From Hyphomicrobium sp. CS1BSMeth3 (GTDB taxonomy: Bacteria > Pseudomonadota > Alphaproteobacteria > Rhizobiales > Hyphomicrobiaceae): 64,000 nt of DNA. The position numbers and the translations under genes are program-made. Shown here piece after piece: positions 53,252 to 62,154 of the stretch. The first letter of the stretch is position 1. Each line of letters starts with the position of its first letter. The stretch is from assembly GCF_900117415.1 (NCBI RefSeq), contig NZ_FPEI01000005.1, positions 1,054,001-1,118,000 on the forward strand, read 5' to 3'. A model generated the notes under the pieces. It saw only the letters and a list, made by a program, of their open reading frames with translations, was not told the origin of the DNA and made no database searches.

Positions 53252-54102
53252 GGCACTAGCCTCCCGACCGTCCTTTTGTCGAGCAGCTGATGGATGCGCT
53301 CGACCACGGCGTAGAATTGCGGATCCTTCTTCGCAGCCAGCCCTCTCGGGCGTGGCAGCTTGACTGGGATATCGGCCACTATCCGCCCCGGATTGGCCGA
53401 CATGACGAGGATGCGATCCGACAGCAGCGTGGCCTCTTCGATGTCGTGCGTGACGAAGAGCACTGTCTTCCCCTGCGACATGTGAAGTCGCTGAAGCTCC
53501 ATATTGAGGTCAGCGCGCGTCATGGCATCAAGGGCACCGAAGGGCTCATCCATGAAGAGAAGATCGGGATCGTGCAGAAGGGCCCGCGCAAGCGAGACGC
53601 GCTGCTGCATGCCACCGGACAACTCGCTGGGGCGCTTTTGATGCGCATTGCCCAACCCGACCATATCGAGCAGCAATGCAGCTCGATCCTTCGCCTCCTT
53701 GATTGGCAGTCCGAGAATACGCGCCGGCAGCAGAACATTGTTGAAGACGGTCAACCATGGCAGCAGAGCCGGAACCTGGAACACAAATCCGTAGCTTCCC
53801 GGCTGCACCTTCTGCCCCGTTCGGCCGTGCACGATCTTGCCGCCGGAGAGCGACATGAGGCCGCTACACATCTTTAGAAGCGTCGTCTTTCCGCAGCCGC
53901 TCGGACCGACCAGACTGACGAACTCACCTTCGCGAACCTCCGCGTCAACAGGTGTGAGCGCGAGGAACTGTGGCCCGTTCGGCCGCTTGTATGTCTTGCA
54001 GGCCCCCTGGATCGTCAGAGCCGATGCACACCGCATTCCGGTCGCGAACTGCGCGTGGGTGCCTCCGTCTATTGTGGTGACCGGCGCGTTGCTCGTGTTC
54101 AT
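53248..54102 (-). CDS. ABC transporter ATP-binding protein (SsuB/TauB type)
   Basis: A 284-residue ATPase: Walker A GPSGCGKTT near residue 66, Q-loop VFQVPALLPWLTV, signature LSGGMQQR, Walker B LLFMDEPFGALD and the switch FVTHDIEEA. This set is typical of nitrate/sulfonate/taurine importers. Start set at ATG 54102 with GGAGAG upstream; the frame to 54303 lies in the ligase tail. An N-terminal extension of about 25 residues precedes the domain. Confidence 0.92.
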   Translation of the reverse strand: MNTSNAPVTTIDGGTHAQFATGMRCASALTIQGACKTYKRPNGPQFLALTPVDAEVREGEFVSLVGPSGCGKTTLLKMCSGLMSLSGGKIVHGRTGQKVQPGSYGFVFQVPALLPWLTVFNNVLLPARILGLPIKEAKDRAALLLDMVGLGNAHQKRPSELSGGMQQRVSLARALLHDPDLLFMDEPFGALDAMTRADLNMELQRLHMSQGKTVLFVTHDIEEATLLSDRILVMSANPGRIVADIPVKLPRPRGLAAKKDPQFYAVVERIHQLLDKRTVGRLVP

Positions 54103-54142
54103 GATACTCTCCGAAAGTCCAGGGCCGTCGCGCATCATCTCC

Positions 54143-55921
54143 TCAGCAGGGCGGCTTACGACTAGCGCTTGCCGGTCCGACCGACAGTAACGATGCGGCG
54201 GAGGAAGTGCCGAACTCATCTCTTGAACTGGATGCATTTGCGGAAGCCGAAGCTGTATTGGTTGCGCTTGTGCGCGAATGGCCAAATGCCTGGGTCTGAG
54301 CATCCCACTCGTCGGTACGGTCGGTGCGACGCCTTAGCAGATGCTTCTGCACGCGCTGTGAAGGCGTTCTCGGAAAATCACTGTAGAGCTGCACGTAACG
54401 CGGGACGGCAAATCGCGGCAGGTGGCTACGGCACCATTCGACGAAGGCTTGCGGAGAAAACGAACTGCCGGGCCGCAAGACGATGCACGCTTTGACTTCG
54501 TCCTCTCCCCCTTCGAAGTCGGACGGGACGCCGACGATCGCCACATCTTCGACCGCGGGGTGCTCTCGGATCGGCTCTTCGATCTCGAACGAGGAGATGT
54601 TTTCGCCGCGACGGCGGATTGCGTCTTTGATGCGATCCGAGAAGTAGAACCACCCCGAATCATCCTTTCGGAAGCCGTCTCCGGTGTGAAACCAAAAGTT
54701 CCGGAAGGCTTCCAGGCTGCGCTCCGGCATGCTCACGTACCCTTGATTCAACGTCCAAGGAGTTCGCGCACGGACGACGAGTTCTCCAACTTCGCCATTC
54801 GCTACCGGCGCGTCCGTTGCAGGATCGACGATCTGGAGATCGAACCACTGCTGCACAGCCACACCGCAGGCACCCTTTGGACGCTTGATCCCATAGGGCG
54901 ACAGCAGAGGGAGGCAGATCTCCGTCTGCCCGTAACCTTCAACAATCTCGATCTCGCCAAAGCGTTCGCGAAAGGCTGCGAGCATGTCGTGAGGTGTGGG
55001 CGCGGCAAAAATGCAGCGCAGCCGGTGCGCTTTGTCCCGAGGGCTTGGCGGTTGCGCCATGACGAAGGGCAATGTCACGCCAACCGAGTTTACGATCGTC
55101 GCACCGGTATTGATCAGACGCTGCAGCCACTGGCCGGCCGAGAACTTCTCATAGAGAACGCAGCGAATGCCGTAGATGAGCGAGGGATAAATCGTGAGGA
55201 ACTGGGCATTGGCATGATAGAATGGAAAGCTGGTAAGATAGACGTCGTCCTCGGTCATTCGAACGAGCTGCGCGCTGAGCTCTCCGAAGAGATAGAGCTG
55301 CGCGTGCGTCATGAGCACGCCCTTCGAGGGGCCAGTGGTTCCCGACGTGAAGAGAATGGCGGCGGTATCTTGCGGTAGAATCTCGCATTCAGGATTGCGT
55401 TCGTCGTCGACCTCGATCTGCTCAAAAGCAAAGACCTCGGCACCCTGCTGCAGCGACCGTTTGCTCCTGGCTCCCGGTGCGCCGATCACGATCAAGCGCT
55501 TCAGCGTTTGATATTCACCGAGATCCGCCTCGATCTCCTCAAGCATGTCGTGGGTGACGACGATCGTGTTCCCGCCGCTCGTCTCAAGCTGATGCCGCAG
55601 GAATCGATCGCGATACGACGGGTTGATGGCGACCTCGACGGCGCCGATTTTGTTCGCCGCAAACCACAGCAGAACATACTCGAGCGAGTTCGGCAGGAGC
55701 AGTACGACGCGATCACCCTTGGCCACTCCAGCCCTGCTCAACCCATGAGCCAGTCGGTTTGCCCTGCGATTGACTTCAGCGAACGACAGCGGCGCCTCGT
55801 CGTCCGTCCATTGCAGGAATGGCCGCTCCGGTATGCGCGCGGCCTGCCGTTCGAGGAGCCTCGGCACAGTCCAATCGGCCTCGGCGAAACGCGGTGAGAA
55901 ATTGGGATAGCTGAGCTTCAC
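54143..55921 (-). CDS. AMP-forming acyl-CoA ligase (CaiC-like) with odd C-terminal tail
   Basis: A 592-residue adenylate-forming ligase: FTSGTTGPSKGVLMTHAQ is the P-loop, EGYGQTEICLPL A5, FWFHTGDGFRKD A7 and KDAIRRRGENISSFEIE the hinge. It resembles carnitine/crotonobetaine-CoA ligase CaiC. The usual end comes at SQRVQKHLLRRR, yet about 50 more residues follow, rich in Ser, Ala and Thr, without family match; a lost stop codon is likely. Start set at GTG 55921 (CGAGG site). It follows the BVMO gene by 34 bp and could activate the acid released from its product. Confidence 0.88.
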   Translation of the reverse strand: MKLSYPNFSPRFAEADWTVPRLLERQAARIPERPFLQWTDDEAPLSFAEVNRRANRLAHGLSRAGVAKGDRVVLLLPNSLEYVLLWFAANKIGAVEVAINPSYRDRFLRHQLETSGGNTIVVTHDMLEEIEADLGEYQTLKRLIVIGAPGARSKRSLQQGAEVFAFEQIEVDDERNPECEILPQDTAAILFTSGTTGPSKGVLMTHAQLYLFGELSAQLVRMTEDDVYLTSFPFYHANAQFLTIYPSLIYGIRCVLYEKFSAGQWLQRLINTGATIVNSVGVTLPFVMAQPPSPRDKAHRLRCIFAAPTPHDMLAAFRERFGEIEIVEGYGQTEICLPLLSPYGIKRPKGACGVAVQQWFDLQIVDPATDAPVANGEVGELVVRARTPWTLNQGYVSMPERSLEAFRNFWFHTGDGFRKDDSGWFYFSDRIKDAIRRRGENISSFEIEEPIREHPAVEDVAIVGVPSDFEGGEDEVKACIVLRPGSSFSPQAFVEWCRSHLPRFAVPRYVQLYSDFPRTPSQRVQKHLLRRRTDRTDEWDAQTQAFGHSRTSATNTASASANASSSRDEFGTSSAASLLSVGPASASRKPPC

Positions 55922-55955
55922 GCTTGTTGCCTCGTGTTGGCCAACCAAATCAGCA

Positions 55956-57881
55956 TCAGGTCCAGCCCTTGCTGGTTCGCAGGTGATATTCGAGAAGATC
56001 GGGGGTCCGCGTCATGTGCCAGTAGTCGACATGACGCCACGGCATCACGGAGAACACACGGCCTGCGCTGTTGCGGTACCAGTTGCGCATGCCGGGGTGC
56101 GTCCAGACGAGCTTGTCGTGCTCGGCGTCTAAGCGTCGGTTGTAATCGGCATGAACCTCGTCCCGAACGTCGATGCCGTCGATGTCGCCGTCGATCATTT
56201 CGACAAGACAGGACGCGATGTAACGAGCCTGACACTCCGCCTGGAATATGGCGCTTCCGCCGTGGCCCAGATTCGTGTTCGGTCCGTAGAGACAGAAGAA
56301 GTTTGGAAAGCCGGGCACGGTCATTCCAAGATATGCGGTCGGATTGTCTTCGCCCCACACGTCACGGATCGTCGAGCCGTGGCGTCCCCTGATTTCCATT
56401 GGGCTGAGCAGCCGCTGCGCTTCGAAGCCCGTTGCGAGCACGAGCACATCGAGCGTGTGTCGCCCGCCGGAATCATCGATGACATCAGACTCCTCGATGG
56501 CCTTGAGGGATGTGTCGATCAGTTCGACATTGTCGCGGCGGAGAGATTTGTACCAGTCGTTGTCGACCAGTATGCGCTTCCCATACGGCGGGTAGTCCGG
56601 CAGCGACTTCGCGATGAGATCCGGGCGTCCCTCGAGTTCGTTCAGAAGGTACTCGGTCATCTGCTGACGGTGGCGGTCGTTCGACCTGTTGACCGACCGC
56701 ATGGGCTCCGGCCAGTCGGGATCGCGATAGAGGGACGGCAGAAGGCCGTCCGCGAAGCGCCAGAACAGTCCGAAACGGTACCATTGGTAATAGTAAGGTA
56801 CGTTCTCGAAGAGCCAGATCGTGCCTGGATTGACCCGGCGATGGTAGTCGGCTGTCGGGCGGACCCACTGAGGTGATCGCTGGAAGATCGTCACATTTTT
56901 CGCTTGGCGGGCAACAGTTCGCAAGAGTTGCATGGCGCTAGCGCCAGTTCCGACGATGCCCACGCGCTTGCCGGTAAGATCGACATCCGTTCGCCACCGC
57001 GCAGTGTGAAAGCACGGCCCCGGAAATGTCTCAAGACCGGGGATCTTGGGTACTTTTGGCTGATTGAGCTGTCCAACGGCCGCGATGACCGCGTTCGCGC
57101 GAACTGTCTCTCGCGTACCATCCTTGCATTCCACCTCGACGTGCCACTTCGCAGTCGCTTCATCCCACTCCATTGCGGAAACGGTTTTCTCCAGCTCGCA
57201 CGAGGCGCGTATCGCGAACCTGTCGGCCGTATCATGGATATAGTCGAGCACCTCGTTGCGCTTCGAGAAGTAGTGCGCCCATTTGTAGTTGGGCGCAAAG
57301 TCGTAGGAGTAGAAGTGGTTCGGCGTATCGACACCGGCCTCGGGATAGACGTTTTCGAACCAGGTGCCGCCAACGTCCGCGTTCTTCTCGAACAGGCGAT
57401 ATGGGATGCCGAGCCGCGAAAGAGCGATGGCCGCGCAGATTCCGGATAGACCCGCTCCGACAATGACAACCAGATGATGGTCGACCTTGGCAGGATCAAC
57501 GCGCTTGACCGACGCATCAGGCGTCTGCAGGGCGAACTGCTCAATGATCATCGGAACGTACTCGCGGGGCACGTTTTCGCCCACGCAGATCGAAAGCATG
57601 CGCCCAAACAGCTCTGCGTCGATCGTTCCGTCGACAATACGCCGACCTACGCGGAGGTCCTCGATCAGGTCGATCATCGCGGCGCGCACCTCAGCTTGAA
57701 CCTCGTCACTGAGGCCACCGCTGTCGTCGGCAAACAACCGGATGTCACGCTTGGGCGCGTACCGAGGCGATAGCCATTTAAGATCGCGCGTCAGCTGGAC
57801 CAGGCACATGAGCAGCGCAGGGATGGACCCGTGCTCAAGCGCTGTCCTCAGCGCCCCAATGGATAGAGCCATGGCCTTCAC
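55956..57881 (-). CDS. Baeyer-Villiger-type flavin monooxygenase with long N-terminal extension
   Basis: A 641-residue FAD/NADPH monooxygenase. FAD motif VGAGLSG (about 141-147), the Baeyer-Villiger fingerprint FPGPCFHTARW (residues 286-296, F-x-G-x3-H-x3-W) and the second Rossmann motif VGTGASA near 310 are all present. The first 135 residues precede the core, as in 4-hydroxyacetophenone monooxygenase and relatives. It would insert oxygen beside a ketone, giving an ester or lactone. It is the first gene of a nine-gene minus cluster. Start GTG 57881 has a GGAAGGAAC site. A 16-bp palindrome lies 94 bp upstream. Confidence 0.92.
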   Translation of the reverse strand: MKAMALSIGALRTALEHGSIPALLMCLVQLTRDLKWLSPRYAPKRDIRLFADDSGGLSDEVQAEVRAAMIDLIEDLRVGRRIVDGTIDAELFGRMLSICVGENVPREYVPMIIEQFALQTPDASVKRVDPAKVDHHLVVIVGAGLSGICAAIALSRLGIPYRLFEKNADVGGTWFENVYPEAGVDTPNHFYSYDFAPNYKWAHYFSKRNEVLDYIHDTADRFAIRASCELEKTVSAMEWDEATAKWHVEVECKDGTRETVRANAVIAAVGQLNQPKVPKIPGLETFPGPCFHTARWRTDVDLTGKRVGIVGTGASAMQLLRTVARQAKNVTIFQRSPQWVRPTADYHRRVNPGTIWLFENVPYYYQWYRFGLFWRFADGLLPSLYRDPDWPEPMRSVNRSNDRHRQQMTEYLLNELEGRPDLIAKSLPDYPPYGKRILVDNDWYKSLRRDNVELIDTSLKAIEESDVIDDSGGRHTLDVLVLATGFEAQRLLSPMEIRGRHGSTIRDVWGEDNPTAYLGMTVPGFPNFFCLYGPNTNLGHGGSAIFQAECQARYIASCLVEMIDGDIDGIDVRDEVHADYNRRLDAEHDKLVWTHPGMRNWYRNSAGRVFSVMPWRHVDYWHMTRTPDLLEYHLRTSKGWT

Positions 57882-57974
57882 AGTGCGTTCCTTCCCACGA
57901 GCGCTTTATCGGTTGGAGCTCAAGGCTCCCGCGCATGATGCTCGACTTGTCGATTTTGTCAATATGAGCTATCT

Positions 57975-57990
57975 ATTGTCTATAGACAAT
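57975..57990. promoter_or_regulatory. Perfect 16-bp palindrome between BVMO and IclR genes
   Basis: ATTGTCTA-TAGACAAT, fully symmetric, in the 125-bp divergent gap. A related TTGTCAATA lies about 20 bp to its left (57955-57963). Position 17 bp before the IclR ATG and 94 bp before the BVMO start makes it the probable operator for both. The ribosome site AGGAGAG of the IclR gene follows it. Confidence 0.65.
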
Positions 57991-58006
57991 ATTCAGGAGA
58001 GCGTGA

Positions 58007-58780
58007 ATGCGCATTCGGCAAGTCCCTGCAGTCAAGAAAGCGTCAGACATTTTGTTCTTCCTGGCCGGCGCCAAAGGTCCGGTGGCCCTCAGTGAGATCG
58101 CACGCGAGCTGGGCCTCATCCCGAGCAGCTGTCTCCATATTCTGCGCGAGCTGGCCCTTACTGGACTTGTAGAATTTCATGCCAATACGAAGCGCTACGA
58201 GATTGGCATCGGCGTTGTCGCACTGGCGCGGCGTCATGCGCAGAAGGATGTCTTCACTGCGCTCGCGCAGCCTCATCTGGAACATCTTGCCGCTACGCAT
58301 CGATTGCGATTTGTCGCGAGCAAGAGCGACGGCAATGACGCCGTCGTTGTTCTGGCAGGCGCATCGGCCGCAACGAACGACGTCTATCTCGATACGCCCG
58401 TCGGATTTCGCGTTGAGCTCTTTGCGGGCGCCACGGGCCGCTGCGCCGCGGCTTTCGGAGGCTTCTCACAAGAGGAGCTGCGCCAGCGTTTCAAGTTCAT
58501 CCGCTGGCAAACGCGCCCCAAGCTCAAGGACTGGCTTGCCAGCCTAGAGGAAACCAAGCGTCGCGGCTGGGCGATCGATGCCGGTATCTATCGGCGCGGA
58601 ATTACTTCGATCGCCTGCCCAATCTTTGACAATGCACCTGATGCTAGGCATTTTATTAACGTTGTCGCGCTAACGCCTGAAGTGTCCGACGATCGCGCTA
58701 TTTTAATCGCTACCTCGCTGGCTGACGCTGCGCAGCAGATCAGTAAGAGGTTGTTGGAACTCGAGACTGCACCGGCGTAA
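58007..58780 (+). CDS. IclR-family transcriptional regulator
   Basis: A 257-residue regulator. An N-terminal winged HTH (VALSEIARELGLIPSSCLHILRELA, about residues 28-52) is followed by the IclR ligand-binding domain with YLDTPVGFRVELFAGATGRCAAA and the RGWAIDAGIYRRGITSIACPIFD stretch typical of the family. It is divergent from the BVMO cluster and probably represses or activates it in response to a pathway compound. Start ATG 58007. Confidence 0.92.
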   Translation: MRIRQVPAVKKASDILFFLAGAKGPVALSEIARELGLIPSSCLHILRELALTGLVEFHANTKRYEIGIGVVALARRHAQKDVFTALAQPHLEHLAATHRLRFVASKSDGNDAVVVLAGASAATNDVYLDTPVGFRVELFAGATGRCAAAFGGFSQEELRQRFKFIRWQTRPKLKDWLASLEETKRRGWAIDAGIYRRGITSIACPIFDNAPDARHFINVVALTPEVSDDRAILIATSLADAAQQISKRLLELETAPA

Positions 58781-59479
58781 TGTGAATAGCGTCAATCATG
58801 CAGCTCAGTACCTCCAGCCCCAGTCCGTACGTAGAGACGAACGCGAGATGTTCGTCAGTTCAGGATCTGCGATGCGATTGACGGAGGTGAGTGCATGGGG
58901 GGAGATCACGCTTCCAAAGCGCGAGCTGTCGTGACGCAACCAAATCGAGGCGATCTTGACGGAGCGAGTAGGTTGCATCTCTCTTCCGGAGCAGGCAGCT
59001 TCACCGTTATATCAATCGGTGCGTAGACTACACGCGTACGCGCTCGATATCGCGAAGTTCGCAAGCGCATTAGCTCGAAGACATCTTTCGAGCTGGCTTC
59101 ACTGCCGGGGCGACGACGCTCGCATCCTCCGCCCTGGCGACAAGCGCATTACGCCATCCTGGATGGCGGGCCAGCGGAACCGGCCATCCTCGAGCCGCTT
59201 GGCCATCGACTTGATCGCAGCGTACCCTTTGAGATCATGTGATGAACCGCCGCTTTTCGATCTCAGAAGACGGGTTCCCTTGTAGGAACTCCGCCGCGAA
59301 GGCCCTGAGGTGCCCAGGAGGCTTAAACTAGTTCAGTTCCATTGTGCCGTGAATTGCGCTGCACGATCCCTTGTCTAGAAAAGCCTTGTGTCCCTAATCT
59401 TGCGCATATCGTCTTTCAACGATTCACCGCCCTTGTTCGCCGTCGGCCTGCACCGTGAGCACTCCTCTGGTCGTCCCTC
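58781..59479. other. 700-bp gap with decayed element DNA, no intact gene
   Basis: Only unlikely frames (for example 58956-59285) are present. The minus strand holds a short IS66 TnpB-like piece, listed separately. The last 100 bp before the SIR2 gene are less G+C-rich and contain TTGTCT-N18-TAATCT (about 59372), a weak promoter candidate. Confidence 0.45.
59099..59236 (-). pseudogene. Possible IS66 TnpB remnant
   Basis: Forty-five codons read KSMAKRLEDGRFRWPAIQDG and then VMRLSPG before drifting out of register to a stop. The KRLExGRFxWP and later LSP text is that of IS66 TnpB (KRLEKGRFVWP...). The N-terminal half and start are missing. With the remnant at 46094-46435 it suggests IS66 copies once flanked the BVMO cluster. 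The match is short, so certainty is limited. Confidence 0.4.
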
Positions 59480-60427
59480 ATGCGCTTCATAGAGAACGGT
59501 TCCGATATTCCCGACGACCTCATTCGTACGGTTAGTGATGGGGATGCAGTGTTCTTGTGCGGGGCCGGCGCATCTATGCGCCTCGCTGACATGCCCTCGT
59601 TCCAGACGCTGACCGATCGCATTTACGCTGAGCTCGGCGAGTCGTATCAGAATGAGCCGGCCGAGCGCATTGCCTACGAGCGCAACGAGTTCGACCGCGC
59701 ACTGCGCTCCCTAGAGAAGCGAACACTGTTCCCGAAGTCGCCATCGCGTGTTCGGGCGGCAACCGCACAAATCCTAGCAGCCAGAACGGTTGTCAACACA
59801 GCCGACCATCTCGCTCTGCTACAGCTGTCCCGCGACCATGACGGTCGGCCGAGGCTATTGACCACCAACTTCGATACGCTCTTCGAACGCGCCGCGCGAG
59901 ATGGTGGGTTGGTCGATGCGCCAAGCCACGCGGGAAAGGCTCTTCCGAGCCCTGGTAGTGACAATGACTTCGGTGTCATGCACCTGCATGGCCGACTCCC
60001 GGACAGCGAACTGTCCCTTGCCCACACGGATCTGGTTTTGACCAGCGCCGACTTCGGCGACGCCTATCTTCGCGATGGCTGGGCGTCACGATATATCGAG
60101 GATCGGATGCGACAGAACACGCTGGTTCTGGTCGGCTACAAGGCCGAGGATGCGGCTCTACGCCTGCTGCTTGAGACATTGGACGCAAACCGGGATCGCT
60201 TCCGTGATCTCAAAGATATCTACGCGATCGATAAGCGGAGAGACGAGTCTGCTTCTATTTGGAAGGCCAAGGGAATCAAGCCGATCGAATTCGCGGACTA
60301 CGATGCCTTATATTCAACGCTCCACGAATGGGCGCGTTATGCGCTCAAGCCGGCAGAGTACGGTCGCCGCCGAGTGAAAGCCATTCTGACAGGGCCGCCT
60401 GCACCTTCGGCAAGTGAGGGGGCATGA
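59480..60427 (+). CDS. SIR2-family NAD-binding protein (probable anti-phage NADase subunit)
   Basis: A 315-residue sirtuin-fold protein. GAGAS (residues 28-32) binds NAD, TTNFD is at 128-132, HLHG carries the catalytic His (170), and LVGYKAEDAALRLLL closes the fold. The opening and the segment SHAGKALPSPG...TSADFGDAYLRDGW resemble the N-terminus of large SIR2 proteins with a C-terminal DUF4020 domain, in which SIR2 is one of several domains. Here the chain ends and the next gene starts in an ATGA overlap. Defence-associated SIR2 proteins degrade NAD on phage infection; this role is inferred. The ATG lacks a strong ribosome site. Confidence 0.85.
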   Translation: MRFIENGSDIPDDLIRTVSDGDAVFLCGAGASMRLADMPSFQTLTDRIYAELGESYQNEPAERIAYERNEFDRALRSLEKRTLFPKSPSRVRAATAQILAARTVVNTADHLALLQLSRDHDGRPRLLTTNFDTLFERAARDGGLVDAPSHAGKALPSPGSDNDFGVMHLHGRLPDSELSLAHTDLVLTSADFGDAYLRDGWASRYIEDRMRQNTLVLVGYKAEDAALRLLLETLDANRDRFRDLKDIYAIDKRRDESASIWKAKGIKPIEFADYDALYSTLHEWARYALKPAEYGRRRVKAILTGPPAPSASEGA

Positions 60428-62154
60428 CTGGCCGAGATCCCGGAAAGAGGCGGACGCCCGTTGATGCGTCGGAGTTCGAGCGCGAGCAGCTTCGTTTCTT
60501 GCTGGCGCGAGGCGACCTCACGGCGACGCTCACGGAGATCAACCCTTCGATAGCGTGGCTTCCATGGCTTTCCGAGGTGAAGCTTCTTCAGCCGAACACG
60601 CAACTCGCCCCGTGGATCGAGAAAAACTTCTTCGATCCGGACAGCGTGCGCGATGTTGCCGCCAGTATTCATTTCTTCAACGCGGACACAGCCGAAGTAT
60701 TGGAATCCCGATTGAATCGGCAATCCGATACGCTGCCGCCGGTGCTTGCCCAATCCTGGCGCCTCATCGTTCAATACATGCGCGGCGCGCGAAGCGACAC
60801 GTTGACCAGTGAATGGTTCGATATCGAGCCGCGCATCAGAAAGGGAGATCGCTCTCCGGAGATCATGGAGAGGCTCGCCCGGGCGCTAAGGCCAAAACTA
60901 AAAATCAGCAGATACTTCGCGTGGCGCCAAGAACCTCCTAAGTCGCCGAAGGCGCCCACCGACCTCATGTCCATCGAATTTGAGGTCGAGGACGGATTGG
61001 ACGAGCAGGAAGTCCTCTCCACTTGGCCGGTCGATGCCCAGGCAGAAGTCGACGAGAAGTTGCTGGAATACCTTACTGTTTCCGTCAATGCGGCGCTCGC
61101 AAACGCCGTTGACGCGGGCGTCGAGAGCGATCGAGGGTACAGCACCTCCGATAGCGATGTACCTTCCATCGCAGCACACCACCAGAATGCGCATCATGGT
61201 GGTTTTCAGCCGATTGTGCGCGTCATGGCCGAGATCTGGAGCCGGCTGGCGAGCAAGGACGTAAGTCGTGCGCTTCGTATCTATGAGTTCTGGCGACAAA
61301 GCGCGTTCCGTCTCGGCAGGCGTCTGGCACTCTTTGCCGCCGCGAACCCAATTGTCTCGGCCTCAGCGGTGACGAAGATCCTCGCCGAGCTCCCGCAGAG
61401 CGAACTATTTCTTACAAGCGCCTCGGTAGAGATTCACCGGCTGCTGCGCCAGCGATGGCCCGATCTAGACACCAAGCAACGAGAGGCCATCGAGAGGCGC
61501 GTCGCCGAGGGGCCGCCCGCGGAGGCGTTTCGGGAGGGCAGCAGCACCGCTCGCTTCGTGGATCGCTGTCGCTTCGATCTCCTGGGCGACCTTGAACGGG
61601 CAGGGCTCGAGCTCACTGATGCGTCCAGAGAACTGCTGATTGAGCTGAGAAAGCGTTGGCCCGACTGGGAGCCTCGCCCTTCCGAACAGGCAGGCTTTCA
61701 TGTGTGGAGTGGAGGCGCTGATTGGGTCGCCGGTGATGCGAAAGGATTGGAAAATGTCCCCGACGAACTCCTTGTTGCCGCAGCGCAGAAGGCCGCCGAG
61801 GCTGACCGTATCGGAAACGATCCTTGGCCGGTGATCTGCGAGAATGATCCTCGTCGAGCGCGCCGCGCTCTCGAAGCTCAAGCGACCCAAGAGCTGTGGC
61901 CAGTGTCGGCTTGGACTAATTTCCTGGGGGCGACTCGCAAAATTGAAGCACCTGAGGATGCCGACGCCATTGCCCGGCTGCTTCTTGGTATTCCTGATGC
62001 TTCATTTGTTGAGATTGCGTCGGCAGCGTCCTGGTGGCTCAGCAGCACAATCGACATTCTCGACGATGCCCTCCTCTGGGCCCTGTGGGACAAAATCGCA
62101 GTGTGCGCACGCAGAAGCGTGAACGAGGTTGAAGATGCCGGATCAGTTCACTGA
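60424..62154 (+). CDS. Uncharacterised large helical protein, second gene of the SIR2 operon
   Basis: A 576-residue, mainly helical protein with many Trp and Leu (for example INPSIAWLPWLSEVKLLQ). No catalytic motif is visible. It looks like the middle, sensor-like part of long SIR2 proteins rather than an independent enzyme. It begins inside the SIR2 stop (ATGA) right behind a run of five G (60418-60422). It is in the -1 frame relative to SIR2, so a single slip at the G run would fuse the two. It ends 20 bp inside the third gene. Confidence 0.72.
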   Translation: MTGRDPGKRRTPVDASEFEREQLRFLLARGDLTATLTEINPSIAWLPWLSEVKLLQPNTQLAPWIEKNFFDPDSVRDVAASIHFFNADTAEVLESRLNRQSDTLPPVLAQSWRLIVQYMRGARSDTLTSEWFDIEPRIRKGDRSPEIMERLARALRPKLKISRYFAWRQEPPKSPKAPTDLMSIEFEVEDGLDEQEVLSTWPVDAQAEVDEKLLEYLTVSVNAALANAVDAGVESDRGYSTSDSDVPSIAAHHQNAHHGGFQPIVRVMAEIWSRLASKDVSRALRIYEFWRQSAFRLGRRLALFAAANPIVSASAVTKILAELPQSELFLTSASVEIHRLLRQRWPDLDTKQREAIERRVAEGPPAEAFREGSSTARFVDRCRFDLLGDLERAGLELTDASRELLIELRKRWPDWEPRPSEQAGFHVWSGGADWVAGDAKGLENVPDELLVAAAQKAAEADRIGNDPWPVICENDPRRARRALEAQATQELWPVSAWTNFLGATRKIEAPEDADAIARLLLGIPDASFVEIASAASWWLSSTIDILDDALLWALWDKIAVCARRSVNEVEDAGSVH

